Shown: one piece after another, positions 12,301-21,403 of the stretch
Numbering within the stretch: position 1 is the stretch's first letter
How the letters are laid out: every line of letters starts with the position of its first letter
Assembly: GCA_003990745.1 (NCBI GenBank)
Contig: RBNI01000890.1
Span: forward strand, 1-26,037
Length of the DNA: 26,037 bases
Direction of reading: 5' to 3'
From: Jimgerdemannia flammicorona
Taxonomy: Eukaryota; Mucoromycota; Endogonomycetes; Endogonales; Endogonaceae
Notes under the pieces: generated by a model
The model's input: only the letters and a program-made list of their open reading frames with translations
What the model was told of the DNA's origin: nothing
Database searches by the model: none
Program-made: the position numbers and the translations under genes

Positions 12301-12775
12301 TAAGGCCCTGCCCGTGCGCCCATTGCGACCCTTTCCGCGAAGCTGCCCTTTGTTCGGATATACAACCCTTTGCCCTCGCATTCCTTTCAGCCTCCCCGTC
12401 CTACCCACCGCCTAAAGGTAAGCACACAGTCAGGGGGTGAGGGGAGCACGTGACGGTGACCCAAAGGCTTTGTCAACATGTTGCCTGCCTGCCTTCCCAA
12501 CAACTCCCAACCTTTGCTCCAACCCCACCGCCTCTTCCCTTTCCTGATCCTCGGAGTTTGGGCTAACAATTTAAGACAACAAACAACGACACCACAACTA
12601 CTCCTACCAACCCACCCCGTCTACAACCCACACGCAGTCCCATCCTGAACAAGTTAGATCCGCCCTTTGCAAACACCGCAGCACTTCAATAAAGCCTCCC
12701 CCCCTCCCTTTGCATACGTTTAAATTTTTCGGTTCTAACCCACACATCATCCCTCCGCACACACCAAACACTCTT
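12301..12775 (+). promoter_or_regulatory. Putative promoter/5' leader of the HSF-type factor
   Basis: Strongly C/T-rich on the plus strand between about 12340 and 12760, as is common just upstream of fungal genes. It contains a CACGTG E-box-type palindrome near 12448 and a CAACATGTTG palindrome near 12475. The promoter role is inferred from position; no TATA box is clear. Confidence 0.35.
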
Positions 12776-14877
12776 ATGGATTTCAACTCCCTACCCGACG
12801 ACATGGTCGCCGCGTATCAGGCTCTTAATCTCCCAAACACCCCCGACGGCTCTGTATCACCTAGATCCCCAGGATCCCATTGCTCTTCTCCGCTCGCCTC
12901 TCCGCTCGCCTCCCCAAGACTCGACCCCTTGGACGACTACTCTCCTACCTCCCAACAATTTTTGCCCCGCCCGGCTGTACAACCCGTCAAAATGAGCAAC
13001 AACACTTTCGTACACAAACTTTACAAGTAAGTTCTCCAGCTCGGTTTTTGAGAGGGGGTACCAAGCGGGTGGCGCAGATCACGATCATTTAACGTGGCAA
13101 AGGTAGAGGGAGAACACGACCGATGAGACTGAAAATGGACGTACGAAAAAAACGTGGCTGTGGCGCTTGGCATAACGTGTCGCAAGGACGTTGCATAAAT
13201 TATGTGACGCAAAACATTACTAGTTATTGGGGACAAATGGGTGGATGAAGTTTATGGACATCGGTTAAATATTCTACGTGGGGAAACGAGCAGCATAATG
13301 TCTGAATCGCTAATGGAATGTGAATTAGCCTTCCAATCCTATTCTCCCCGCTAGCTGCGGCCTTCTTTATATTTTTCTTGTATATATATATATCCTTTTC
13401 CACTCTCACCCCTTTTCTATCATTTGAATTTTTCCTAATTGAATTGACCATCCTCTCCTGCTTTCCCCACAGCATGGTGATAGACAAGCAATATCAGCAC
13501 CTGATTGCTTGGAACTACACCGGCACGTCTTTCATCGTCTGCAATATCATGGAGTTCTCCCGTGATGTTCTGCCAAAGCATTTCAAGCACAACAATTTTT
13601 CCAGTTTCGTAAGGCAGCTGAATATGTGAGTGTTTTGTGAATGAAATTGAAATTACTTGTTTACGTAAGGGTGTTGTCGGGTCATGTAAATTTGTTTTTG
13701 ATACGAGCTTGGGGTAATTATATTTGCCCAACCGAGAAAAAAAAAAAAAAAAACCTCGAATGCCGCAATTGCTATATATATATATAATTAATGCTGGCAG
13801 AAATCTAGAAAATATCCCAAAATAAGTTTCCTGACCAAAACGTTCGATCGTGCACTCGTAGGTATGGCTTCCACAAGGTTAACAAATCCCCCCGCGGGCA
13901 CCGCACGCTGGCCGAGAACCAGATCTGGGAGTTCTCGCACCCCAAGTTCCTTCGCGGGCGTCCTGACCTTCTCGACGACATCAAGCGCAAGGCGATGGAG
14001 TCCGAGACACTGCGCCGCGAGACGGGCGATTTGCACGCCCACTTGGCGATGATGCAGGTTGCCCAGTCGGACATGATGCAGCAGATTGCTCACCTGCAAG
14101 AGAATTTCTCAGAGGTGGTGCGCGAGCTAGCGGAGACGAAGCGGAAACAGGGCGTACAACAGCAGATGATGAAAAATATGATGGATTTTATGTCGAGTCA
14201 GCAAGGTGCTCAGCGTAAGGATTTCGCTATTGGTCATTTGTAGTGCGATCGTTCTGGAATGGGGGAGCTACCCAAGGGTACCATAAGCCATGCCGAATTC
14301 ATTTTCGCTAATCGTGAAAAATTACAACATTGTTCACCCTTCCCGTTCTTTAGTGACGATCCCCCCCGAGCTTAACTTCGACAACTACGACATCAAACCC
14401 GAGCCGGACCGCCCGCCCATCTACATCACCTCGCCCGACTCGACGACGACCAACATGCTGTCCTCGCTTTACTTCAATGGTGGCAATAGCTCTTCGCACC
14501 AGCTCCCGCAGCGGCCTAACACGCCGTTGACGGTGCAGACGCAAAACCTTCCTAGTGGGTCACTTCTGCGGCACTCACAGATGAACATCGCAGTGCCGTC
14601 CAACTATTTGACAGGGCAGCCTGTAGGCAACCAGCCTCCGCTCTCACCCAACTCGTTAAACGCCTACAACACGGCGGTCAACACGCCGCTCCCGCCGAGC
14701 CCGAGCCCGAGCTCCCCGCTGGGCACCATCGTCTCCGACGACGACATGAACGACTCTGGGAGCATGTACAGCCCAAACACTCCGACAAACAGTTATGGCT
14801 CCGACCATGGAGAGGACGGCCGGTCGTTCACAACCTACGTACCGGGCGAGCCGTCCGGCGGGCCGGGAGAGATGTGA
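12776..14877 (+). CDS. HSF-type DNA-binding domain transcription factor
   Basis: Exons 12776-13026, 13473-13625, 13862-14214, 14354-14877 (stop TGA) join in frame to 426 residues. Introns of 446, 236 and 139 nt have consensus donors (GTAAGT, GTGAGT, GTAAGG). The ATG at 12776 is chosen because it opens the frame leading into the domain. Residues 1-74 are Ser/Pro-rich and probably disordered. Residues 75-178 are an HSF DNA-binding domain: NNTFVHKLYNMV, LPKHFKHNNFSSFVRQLNMY with GFHKV following, and WEFSHPKFLRGRPDLL. The FKHNNFSSFVRQLN stretch is the recognition helix, which in this family binds inverted GAA repeats. Residues 180-240 are rich in Gln, Met and Leu with heptad spacing and fit a trimerising coiled coil. 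The rest is Ser/Pro/Asn-rich, likely activation or regulatory sequence. There is no response-regulator receiver domain, so it is not Skn7-like. Hsf1 or an Mga1/Sfl1-type factor are both possible. Confidence 0.92.
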
Positions 14878-15329
14878 CTAGGACGGGGAGTCCCTATGGG
14901 TTGAGCCGCACCCGTGCGCGTGGCGTCGTGGTCGAACCGTGATGTGTTTGTTAATTACAAGACGGAGTGATGTCGGTGCGTCGTGCGTCGGTACTGTGAT
15001 TCCCTCTGGACTCCTTGGTCGTTTGGCGGGCCTGTTTGTTCTTTTTACGTCCCCCTCCTCCCCTTTGTGCTTCGTTTCGGGTAACATGCATGGATTGGAC
15101 AGTGCATATTGATTTCCTCTTTTGCACTGAGAATCGAATTGTCTGGGACGCGCTTTACTTTGCTTGCTTGGCTTTGAATAGACGGATTTCCCGGATTGTC
15201 GAAGCTTCCTTTTCCCCTCCATGCTTTATTCCATCTCTTCTTCCCCTCTTTCTTACCAATATATATAGAAAGGTCATCTATTATATTCCATAGTATCCTC
15301 ATTCTGCGTTTGATTTGGCTTCCTATTAC

Positions 15330-15332
<3 letters not shown>

Positions 15333-15388
<56 letters not shown>
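15333..15388. repeat. Poly(T) tract, 56 nt
   Basis: The longest homopolymer in the window, about 455 bp downstream of the HSF-type stop codon. Its exact length should be treated with caution. Confidence 0.95.
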
Positions 15389-15390
<2 letters not shown>

Positions 15391-15809
15391 TCTTTCCTTT
15401 GTGTGTTTGATGAATTTTGGTTCGTTTTGGTTGTTCCCCTTGGCCTCCATCTCACTCACGGCATTGCTACCCTTCCGTGCCGCGTCGGGTCATTTCTGGA
15501 GAGCTCATCCGGTCACTCGGACATTATATACAGAGTTTTATCTGTAGTATAGTATTTTCTTGCTTTTTCTTTTTCCTCTCTGTTTCCCGAGTCGTGCCAT
15601 CGTGTTAGTGAACGCCTGCCGAGATCGTCCTACGCTCCTCGTATCTGCGGCGGCGTCTGCGTGGTGTGGGACGGAGCAGGGGAACCTGGAGAACGATGGT
15701 CAACCTTTCGTCACCAATTGTGTGGTTTCCCTCTCCCCCGGCAAACCCTCATTCATGTAATATAATGCTTCGGACCTGTCTCTGTTCCGTTTTTGATGTC
15801 TTGCTCGTG

Positions 15810-15830
15810 TTTTTTTTTTTTTTTTTTTTT
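15810..15830. repeat. Poly(T) tract, 21 nt
   Basis: Uninterrupted T run in the same spacer as the 56-nt tract. Confidence 0.95.
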
Positions 15831-16343
15831 CCTTCTTTCACGAGTTTTTTGTACGTTTCTTTGTATTCGTTCACTATAAATATTGGCAATTGCATTTTGA
15901 GTGATGCTCGGGTCGGTCGGTTGCGTAGTGATGAGTTGGATCCATGCTCGATGAGGATATATCTACTCTAGATGTTTGCTCCGTGGACGTAAACGATGAC
16001 GATCTGTGCGAGGCAATGCGAGAACCGGTAATTGACCCAGAACAGGTTTCAAGAGCACACCTCACCTCTAAGCGTACGTTCATTTGGAGACACAGGTGGA
16101 TGACGTGACCGTGAGAAAATTCGACCCAACAAAATTCCCACGGTGGTTGGGACCTTCGAAAAATAAAAACTGAACAACAAAAGATCACGGGATCCGTTGC
16201 CGTCTGTTCCCTCCCTCCCCCCTAAAACGTATGTATGCCGTTGTGACCTTTCGCTTCTGCTCAACGGCCTTCTAACATTCTCTGTAAACCTCTAATCCAC
16301 TTGTCATCTTCAGTAGGTGCGAAGACCCCCCCCCGCGTAAACC

Positions 16344-18468
16344 ATGACTTTCGGCCGAACCATACTCAAGACGCCCTTGCGCGCGACGTCGTTGCGGAGC
16401 GTGGCTGGGGTAAGTGAAGGCTAGGTTGAATATGAGTGTATTATGAAACGCTATGAAGAAATATCAAGAGCAAACACTCCCGAGACAGATATCTCATCAT
16501 CCATACTAATCTTTTTCGCCCTTCAATCCGACAGACCATCTTCCCGCGACGCCTTCCCGTCGCACAACGATGGCAACACACCCTCCCCACCAAGGTATGT
16601 CCTGTCCCTTTTCTGCTCGCTCTTTTGTTGAATTACCCGCCGATCTCATTTCCTCCCGAAACTAAACCCCCCTCGTCTCATACCTATGCAGCTCCGCCTC
16701 ACCGCCACCCTCTCCATCCCCGCTCATCGCACCCTGCTCTCCGGCCCGTCCACCACGCGCCACCAGTTCCATACGTCCGAGCCGCGGAACGTCGTGAAGC
16801 CATTCTTGTTGGCGGATATTGGCGAAGGGATCACTGAGTGCGAGGTCGTGCAGTGGTAGGTGTTCAGGGTCGTCTTGCTAGGATGGTTGGCTGTTTGGGT
16901 TGATTCTGTCGTTGGGTATGAGATGTTGATACGTGGACACATCCTTGGTGATGCAAGGCATGTGTATGCCAGCCACTTTGATATGTTGAGAGGCGTGAGA
17001 CAACGCCATGATAGATGCCGTGCTTTTCATTCCATTGAAAAATGTCTCAATGAATTGACTCCTGTACCATCCCCCCTCTCCTCCCACCTTCAGGTTTATC
17101 AAAGAAGGCTCCGTCGTCTCCGAATTCGACAAGATCTGCGAGGTACAGTCCGACAAAGCCTCCGTGGAGATCACCTCGCGCTTCTCGGGGACGGTGAAGC
17201 GGCTCTGCTACAACGTGGGCGATATGGCCGAGGTTGGCAAGCCGCTGGTGGACATTGACGTGGAGGGTGATGGTGCCGTGGAGGAGGTGGGGGAAGTGCT
17301 CACCGAGGCGCCCGTCGTGGCCACGGTGGTCACCACGCCAGTGATGTCGGCGCCCCCCAGGGATGAACGCGTGCTGTCGCTGGCGACGCCGGCGGTGAGG
17401 AGGGTGTGTAAGGAGAATGGGGTCGATATTACCGCAGTTAAGGGGACCGGTAAGGACGGAAGGGTATTGAAGGAGGATGTATTGAGATTTGTGGCGGAGG
17501 GGAGTACGGGAGAGAGGGTCGAGGTCATAGGTGAAGGTGAGTGTTCTTTTGGGTTTTGGTTTGGGCGGGAGGTTATCTGTGGTCATTGGGGGGAGAATTT
17601 TTTTGATGGCATGTAATTATGATGTTTTTTTGTGCTCCTTTAACTAATCCACACATATTCTTACTCGTCAGAATCATCACCCGCCTCAACCCTCGCCTAC
17701 CCTGTCGTTCCCCTCGCCGAAGACAAGACCGTTCCCCTAACGGGCATCCAAAAAGCCATGTTCAAATCCATGACCCGCTCTCTGACGATCCCTCACTTCG
17801 GCTTCTCCGACGAGTTTATCCTAGACGCGACGTCCGAATACCGGGCGCAATTGAACGCCCACATCGCTCGCGACCCCATTCGCTTCCCGTTCACCAAGAT
17901 CTCGTACATGCCCATCTTCATCAAATCCCTCTCCGTAGCCCTGGCCGACTACCCGATCGTCAACTCCCAAGTCCTCGCCGACGACCCCTCGGACGTCAAC
18001 ACCATCAAGCTTCGGTATCGAGCCGCGCACAACATCGGCGTCGCCATGGATACTCCGGGCGGGCTGGTGGTCCCTAACATCAAATATGTGCAGCAGAAGT
18101 CCGTCCTGGACATCGCGTGCGACCTGCACCGGCTGCAGGAACTTGGAAAACGTAACGCGATTCCTCCCGCGGATTTCAAGGACGGAACCGTCACGCTGTC
18201 GAATATTGGAACTGTGGGCGGGACGTACGCGTCGCCCGTCGTTGTCACCTCTGAAGTCGCTATTGCCGTCCTCGGCAAGATGATGCGCGTGCCTAGGTTT
18301 GAGGAGGTTGCTGGTAGGCAGACGGATAAGGTCGTCGGGAGGTGGGTCATGCCCGTCAGCTGGAGCGCGGATCATAGGGTCATCGATGGAGCCACCATCG
18401 CTAGATTCTGTCAGAGATGGAAGGCGTTGGTTGAGGCGCCTGCGCTATTGGGGGCCGAGTTGAAATAG
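16344..18468 (+). CDS. DBT: Mitochondrial branched-chain 2-oxoacid dehydrogenase E2 (dihydrolipoyl transacylase)
   Basis: Exons 16344-16409, 16535-16594, 16692-16855, 17094-17536, 17672-18468 join in frame to 509 residues; introns are 125, 97, 238 and 135 nt. The ATG sits in a good context (AAACCATGA). Residues 1 to about 75 are rich in Arg, Ser and Thr with almost no acidic residues, as in a mitochondrial presequence. Residues 78-150 form the lipoyl domain with LADIGEGITECEVVQWF and the lipoyl-lysine motif VQSDKAS (K118). Residues 194-230 are the peripheral subunit-binding domain (LATPAVRRVCKENG...GTGKDGRVLKED). From about 265 to 509 is the acyltransferase core, ending with the catalytic motif SADHRVIDG (H479, D483). 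The enzyme passes branched acyl groups from E1 to CoA in Leu, Ile and Val breakdown. The motifs GEGITE and HRVIDG and the single lipoyl domain favour DBT over pyruvate or 2-oxoglutarate E2. It looks intact. Confidence 0.93.
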
Positions 18469-18570
18469 GGGGTGAAATTGAGAGTGTAGGGCGTACAGAA
18501 TGTGTCGTGGTCGTCGTTGTAGTGAGGATGCCGTTTTGTTTCTTGTTTTCACATGGCATACGTGTTGAGT

Positions 18571-18576
18571 AATAAA
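18571..18576 (+). terminator. AATAAA polyadenylation signal of DBT
   Basis: Canonical hexamer 103 bp after the DBT stop codon, on the coding strand. Fungal 3' ends often lack it, so its role is likely but not certain. Confidence 0.5.
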
Positions 18577-19021
18577 ACTATAGACCTGGTTCGAGACCTT
18601 GCCTTTTTATTTTACGAAGACGACTAATCACATAGTTCTGACGTCCGCTGTAAAACTGCGTTGGATGAGTGGGGTGCATGACATAATTAGTACGTGACCA
18701 GATAATAGCTCTGGACAATCCGGCAACAAAATCCTATCACGCTCCCCATTGCGAAACATCAGAGGTAATTATATACAATTTTGTGGTTTGGACAAAGTAT
18801 AAAAATCGGCTCCGATCATGTGACCGACATTAAGAATTATTTTGTTCAAGACAGTCAGAGTCGCAGACCCATAAATGACGAAGGCGAAATGGGGATGGGG
18901 ATGGTGGTTGTGGATGGAAAACGACAATCGGAGGTGGGGGCAATGAAGTGGGTGATGGAGGGGGGGACTCACGACCAGCATCTGGGAATCTGGAGTTGCG
19001 ATCTTCTCGTACTAATGAACT
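18577..19021. other. Spacer between DBT and the WD-repeat relic
   Basis: No recognisable gene. The part after about 18880 is G-rich and may already belong to the decayed WD-repeat gene. Confidence 0.4.
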
Positions 19022-19487
19022 CAGCTTTGCCTTCCCGTTTTCCAACGGAGCCGTATGGGACGAACGCGGCCGCATCATACTCTGATACTGCTTCACGGCG
19101 AATCGTCCAAGAGACCTCGTAACTTTGGCACTGCACACGCTGACGGCGTTTACCTACTGTCGGGCGGCGAGGAGGCCGTCCTGGTCGTCGTCTGGCAGCT
19201 TGAGACAGGCCACCCTACCAAGGTTCGGGTTCGAGAGTAGGAGCATCGCCGTGTCATCTGTATGCACTGGGATAGTTCGATCAGGGTCGTGAATGCGTTG
19301 AAATTTGAATATTAGGCAGGCGATTCTAGGGTGAGTTGGGATGATAGTTTTTGGTTGGCTTGCTATCATAGAACCGCGTAACCACGGCGTCCTTGGCGTA
19401 TATCGGGATCATGTGCCACACCATGCGCCATTTTTGGGCGATGGGAGTATTTTGGCGCTGTGGGATCCGTACACGAATACAATCTAG
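19022..19487 (+). pseudogene. Relic of a WDR75/Nan1 (Utp17)-like WD-repeat gene
   Basis: Fragments in different plus-strand frames follow the order expected of this U3 snoRNP (t-UTP) protein. They are WDERGRIIL near 19055; then GTAHADGVYLLSGGEEAVLV and WQLETGHPTK (about 19125-19222); then GDGSILALWDPYTNTI ending at TAG 19485-19487. SGGEEAVLVxWQLETG and GSxLAxxWDPxTN are, from memory, characteristic stretches of fungal WDR75 homologues. The frame changes between pieces. An extra Val codon interrupts the first conserved block, and much of the roughly 900-residue protein is missing. It is therefore a truncated, frameshifted pseudogene rather than a gene with introns, since the pieces lack consensus splice sites between them. 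An intact copy would be expected elsewhere, because the protein is needed for ribosome synthesis. Confidence 0.55.
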
Positions 19488-19724
19488 GGTTTGTTGATGC
19501 ATCTATCCCAAGAATAGGGGAGTGAGGAGGGTCAAGTTTTTAGGTGGGACCAAGGATCATTTGTTCGTGTGTCGTGTGGAATTTATTAATATATACAGGT
19601 ATATGCAGATTTTCTTATTTACCTGTTATTGTAATTCGATGGTTTCCGGTTTTGTATGTCGGACATCCAAGCGTCCCTCCAACAATGTTCATCATTATCC
19701 ATTGTTTGATTAGTCTGGTGGAGT

Positions 19725-19990
19725 TATCGGATTAAGGTCGACCTCGCCACCGACCCGCAAAACTCGCACTTCATCGTTGCTAACGACTTTCCATGCTCAT
19801 CCGACTGCCGATCCTTCGTCTTTGACTCCTCGCACCCCACCCGGATGAGGCAGGTAGGGACATGGCCTCCTTCGCGAGTGTCACGCCGGCACCCAAGATC
19901 TACTTCTCGGGCATCTTTGGCATCTTGCGGCCTAAAGCTGGTCAGGCGCAACTGAAGGGCGCGGCCGTGGCGCGTGACTATGAAAGATAG
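19725..19990 (+). pseudogene. Decayed protein-like segment, possibly part of the same relic
   Basis: One frame from about 19728 reads RIKVDLATDPQNSHFIVAND and then DSSHPTRM. Another, ending at the TAG at 19988-19990, reads TPAPKIYFSGIFGILRPK and then AAVARDYER. Both look like former coding sequence, out of frame with each other by two bases. I do not recognise them firmly. Position and strand would allow a downstream part of the WD-repeat relic. Confidence 0.3.
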
Positions 19991-20240
19991 GGCAGGCAGA
20001 ATAGGGGACGAGGCGTTTGATCTGCTGAGCATGTGGTGCCGTCAGTGGGGATGGTGTCGAGGCATTTATAGAGGGGTTGTTGGTGAAGGTTGAAGGAATG
20101 AAGGAAGATGAGAACGAGGAGAAAATGTATGATGAAAAAGCAGAAGATGAGTTCCTTTGTTGTGATTTCTCATTTTTCTTCTATCGCTTTTGCTTCTAGC
20201 GGTTCGCATGGTTTCGAAACTGTAGATTTTATTATTTGTA

Positions 20241-20645
20241 ATGGAATGCTCATTTCCGGTTGATGTATCCCTTTTATTGAAAACAGATCAAATGGACGTG
20301 GATGTCGTCGCATTACTAAACGAATCATCAGCCCCAATGTCACCTCTAGCGGTACAGGAATCCTCCGAATTAGAAGTAGCGTTAGCAACTAAGGGCCAAA
20401 TGGTTTTGCCACCAAAGGTATATCCTAATGCAATGTATAGATTGAGCCACTTTTATGATTCGTTACATCACTCATCAAAGTTTACAGACGCTCCATCAAT
20501 GCATCATGTCATGACCAACGAGGTTTTTGCCGAACGGAACGCCGATACACCACAATCCCGATACCGATATGGGATTGAGGTTGGAGAAGATGGCGAGTCA
20601 CGGAAAGATGCTCGTGTGCGGGCGCCGAAGAAGGTCGCAAGGTAA
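20241..20645 (+). CDS. Orphan ORF, 134 residues, hypothetical
   Basis: ATG-to-TAA frame, acidic at first (QMDVDVVALLNESSAPMSPL) and basic at its end (RVRAPKKVAR). I see no signal peptide, membrane segment or known motif. It follows a stretch at 20080-20155 that is rich in Glu/Asp codons on the same strand, so it may be the tail of a decayed gene or an exon lacking its partners. It lies between a pseudogene and retroelement debris, which argues against a working gene. Expression is unknown. Confidence 0.3.
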   Translation: MECSFPVDVSLLLKTDQMDVDVVALLNESSAPMSPLAVQESSELEVALATKGQMVLPPKVYPNAMYRLSHFYDSLHHSSKFTDAPSMHHVMTNEVFAERNADTPQSRYRYGIEVGEDGESRKDARVRAPKKVAR

Positions 20646-20872
20646 GGGCGATGACAACACCAAAGAGCGTGGGGAGGAAACAGAACCAATGGAATGATGT
20701 GGTGGGCTTGTGTATGGCAAATGTAGAGAGTTGTGAGCCTCTGTATAGAAATGAAATGAAATAAATGACGAAAGACCACTCCTCACGTAAGGCATCCTGG
20801 TTCGTCTTGACGGCAACCGACGCGAACCCTGCAGAAGGAACATATGTCACTGTCTGCCAGAACAATGTTCTG

Positions 20873-20905
<33 letters not shown>
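20873..20905. repeat. Poly(A) tract, 33 nt
   Basis: Uninterrupted A run immediately before the reverse-transcriptase fragment. On the plus strand it could be the tail of a retro-inserted sequence ending at 20905; it cannot be the tail of the RT fragment, which starts after it. Confidence 0.95.
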
Positions 20906-20908
<3 letters not shown>

Positions 20909-21403
20909 AGTACAGAGGGAGAAGCAATTGGTGAAACACTAGAGGAGTGGGAGCTACTACAGATAGAGGGACTGGGTGACTTGATCTTATCAGTCCAAGA
21001 GGAGGAGATCCTGGGAGTTCTTGTAGCAACTAAGCTTAGAACAGTGCCAGGGGAGGATGGGTTACCATGGGACTTATGGAAGAAGATGGTGAAGGTCTCT
21101 GGAGTGTTGGGAGAGATGACTGCCCTCTGTGACAATGTTCTTCTGAATGGTAAGTGGGTTAGTGAGCAGGACTTGGGGCTAGTGGCCTTATTGTATAAAG
21201 ATAAGGGCAGGCAAGAGGACTGGAAGAACTGGAGGCCTATCATACTTCTGGATATGGATCAGAAGCTGGTAACTAAGGTAATTGTTGTGAGACTACAGAA
21301 GGTAGCTCAACAGATGCTGGGTGAGGAGCAGCAGGGCTTTGTAGGAGATAGACTTATTAGAGATGGGACTGCCTGGGTGCATGGCATCATTGAAGGGGCC
21401 TGA
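20906..21403 (+). mobile_element. Non-LTR (LINE) retrotransposon fragment: N-terminal part of a reverse transcriptase
   Basis: One open frame of about 165 residues carries the early blocks of a LINE-type reverse transcriptase. They are RTVPGEDGLPWDLWKKM (block 0/1, equivalent of SPGPDGLP); GLVALLYKDKGRQEDWKNWR and PIILLDMDQKLVTKVIVVRL (block 2, equivalent of NWRPISLLNxDxKI); and QQGFVGDRLIRDGTAWVH. The frame stops at TGA 21401-21403, before the catalytic YADD block, and no endonuclease domain lies upstream, where the poly(A) run begins. It is a dead, doubly truncated piece. The fragment itself holds no CpG dinucleotide. LINEs move by target-primed reverse transcription; this copy could not do so by itself. 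Confidence 0.85.

Larger units (their letters stand above)
14878..16343. other. Intergenic region between HSF-type factor and DBT
   Basis: It holds the 3' end of the HSF-type transcript and the upstream region of DBT. Two large T runs (15333-15388 and 15810-15830) interrupt it. No ORF of substance and no RNA gene were recognised. The last 150 bases before the DBT ATG are pyrimidine-rich. Confidence 0.55.

Noticed and set aside
17047..18375. Long minus-strand frames opposite DBT
   Set aside because: Antisense shadows of a clearly recognised, well-spliced gene on the plus strand, Arg/His-rich and without domain features.
18585..18602. GGTTCGAGACC, resembling a tRNA B box
   Set aside because: The flanking bases cannot form a five-pair T stem and no A box or acceptor stem lies at the right distance; it is in the 3' region of DBT.
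20509..21243. 244-codon minus-strand open frame
   Set aside because: It is antisense to the reverse-transcriptase fragment and poly(A) (read as a Phe run), with low-complexity Ser/Pro/Leu composition; a shadow frame.
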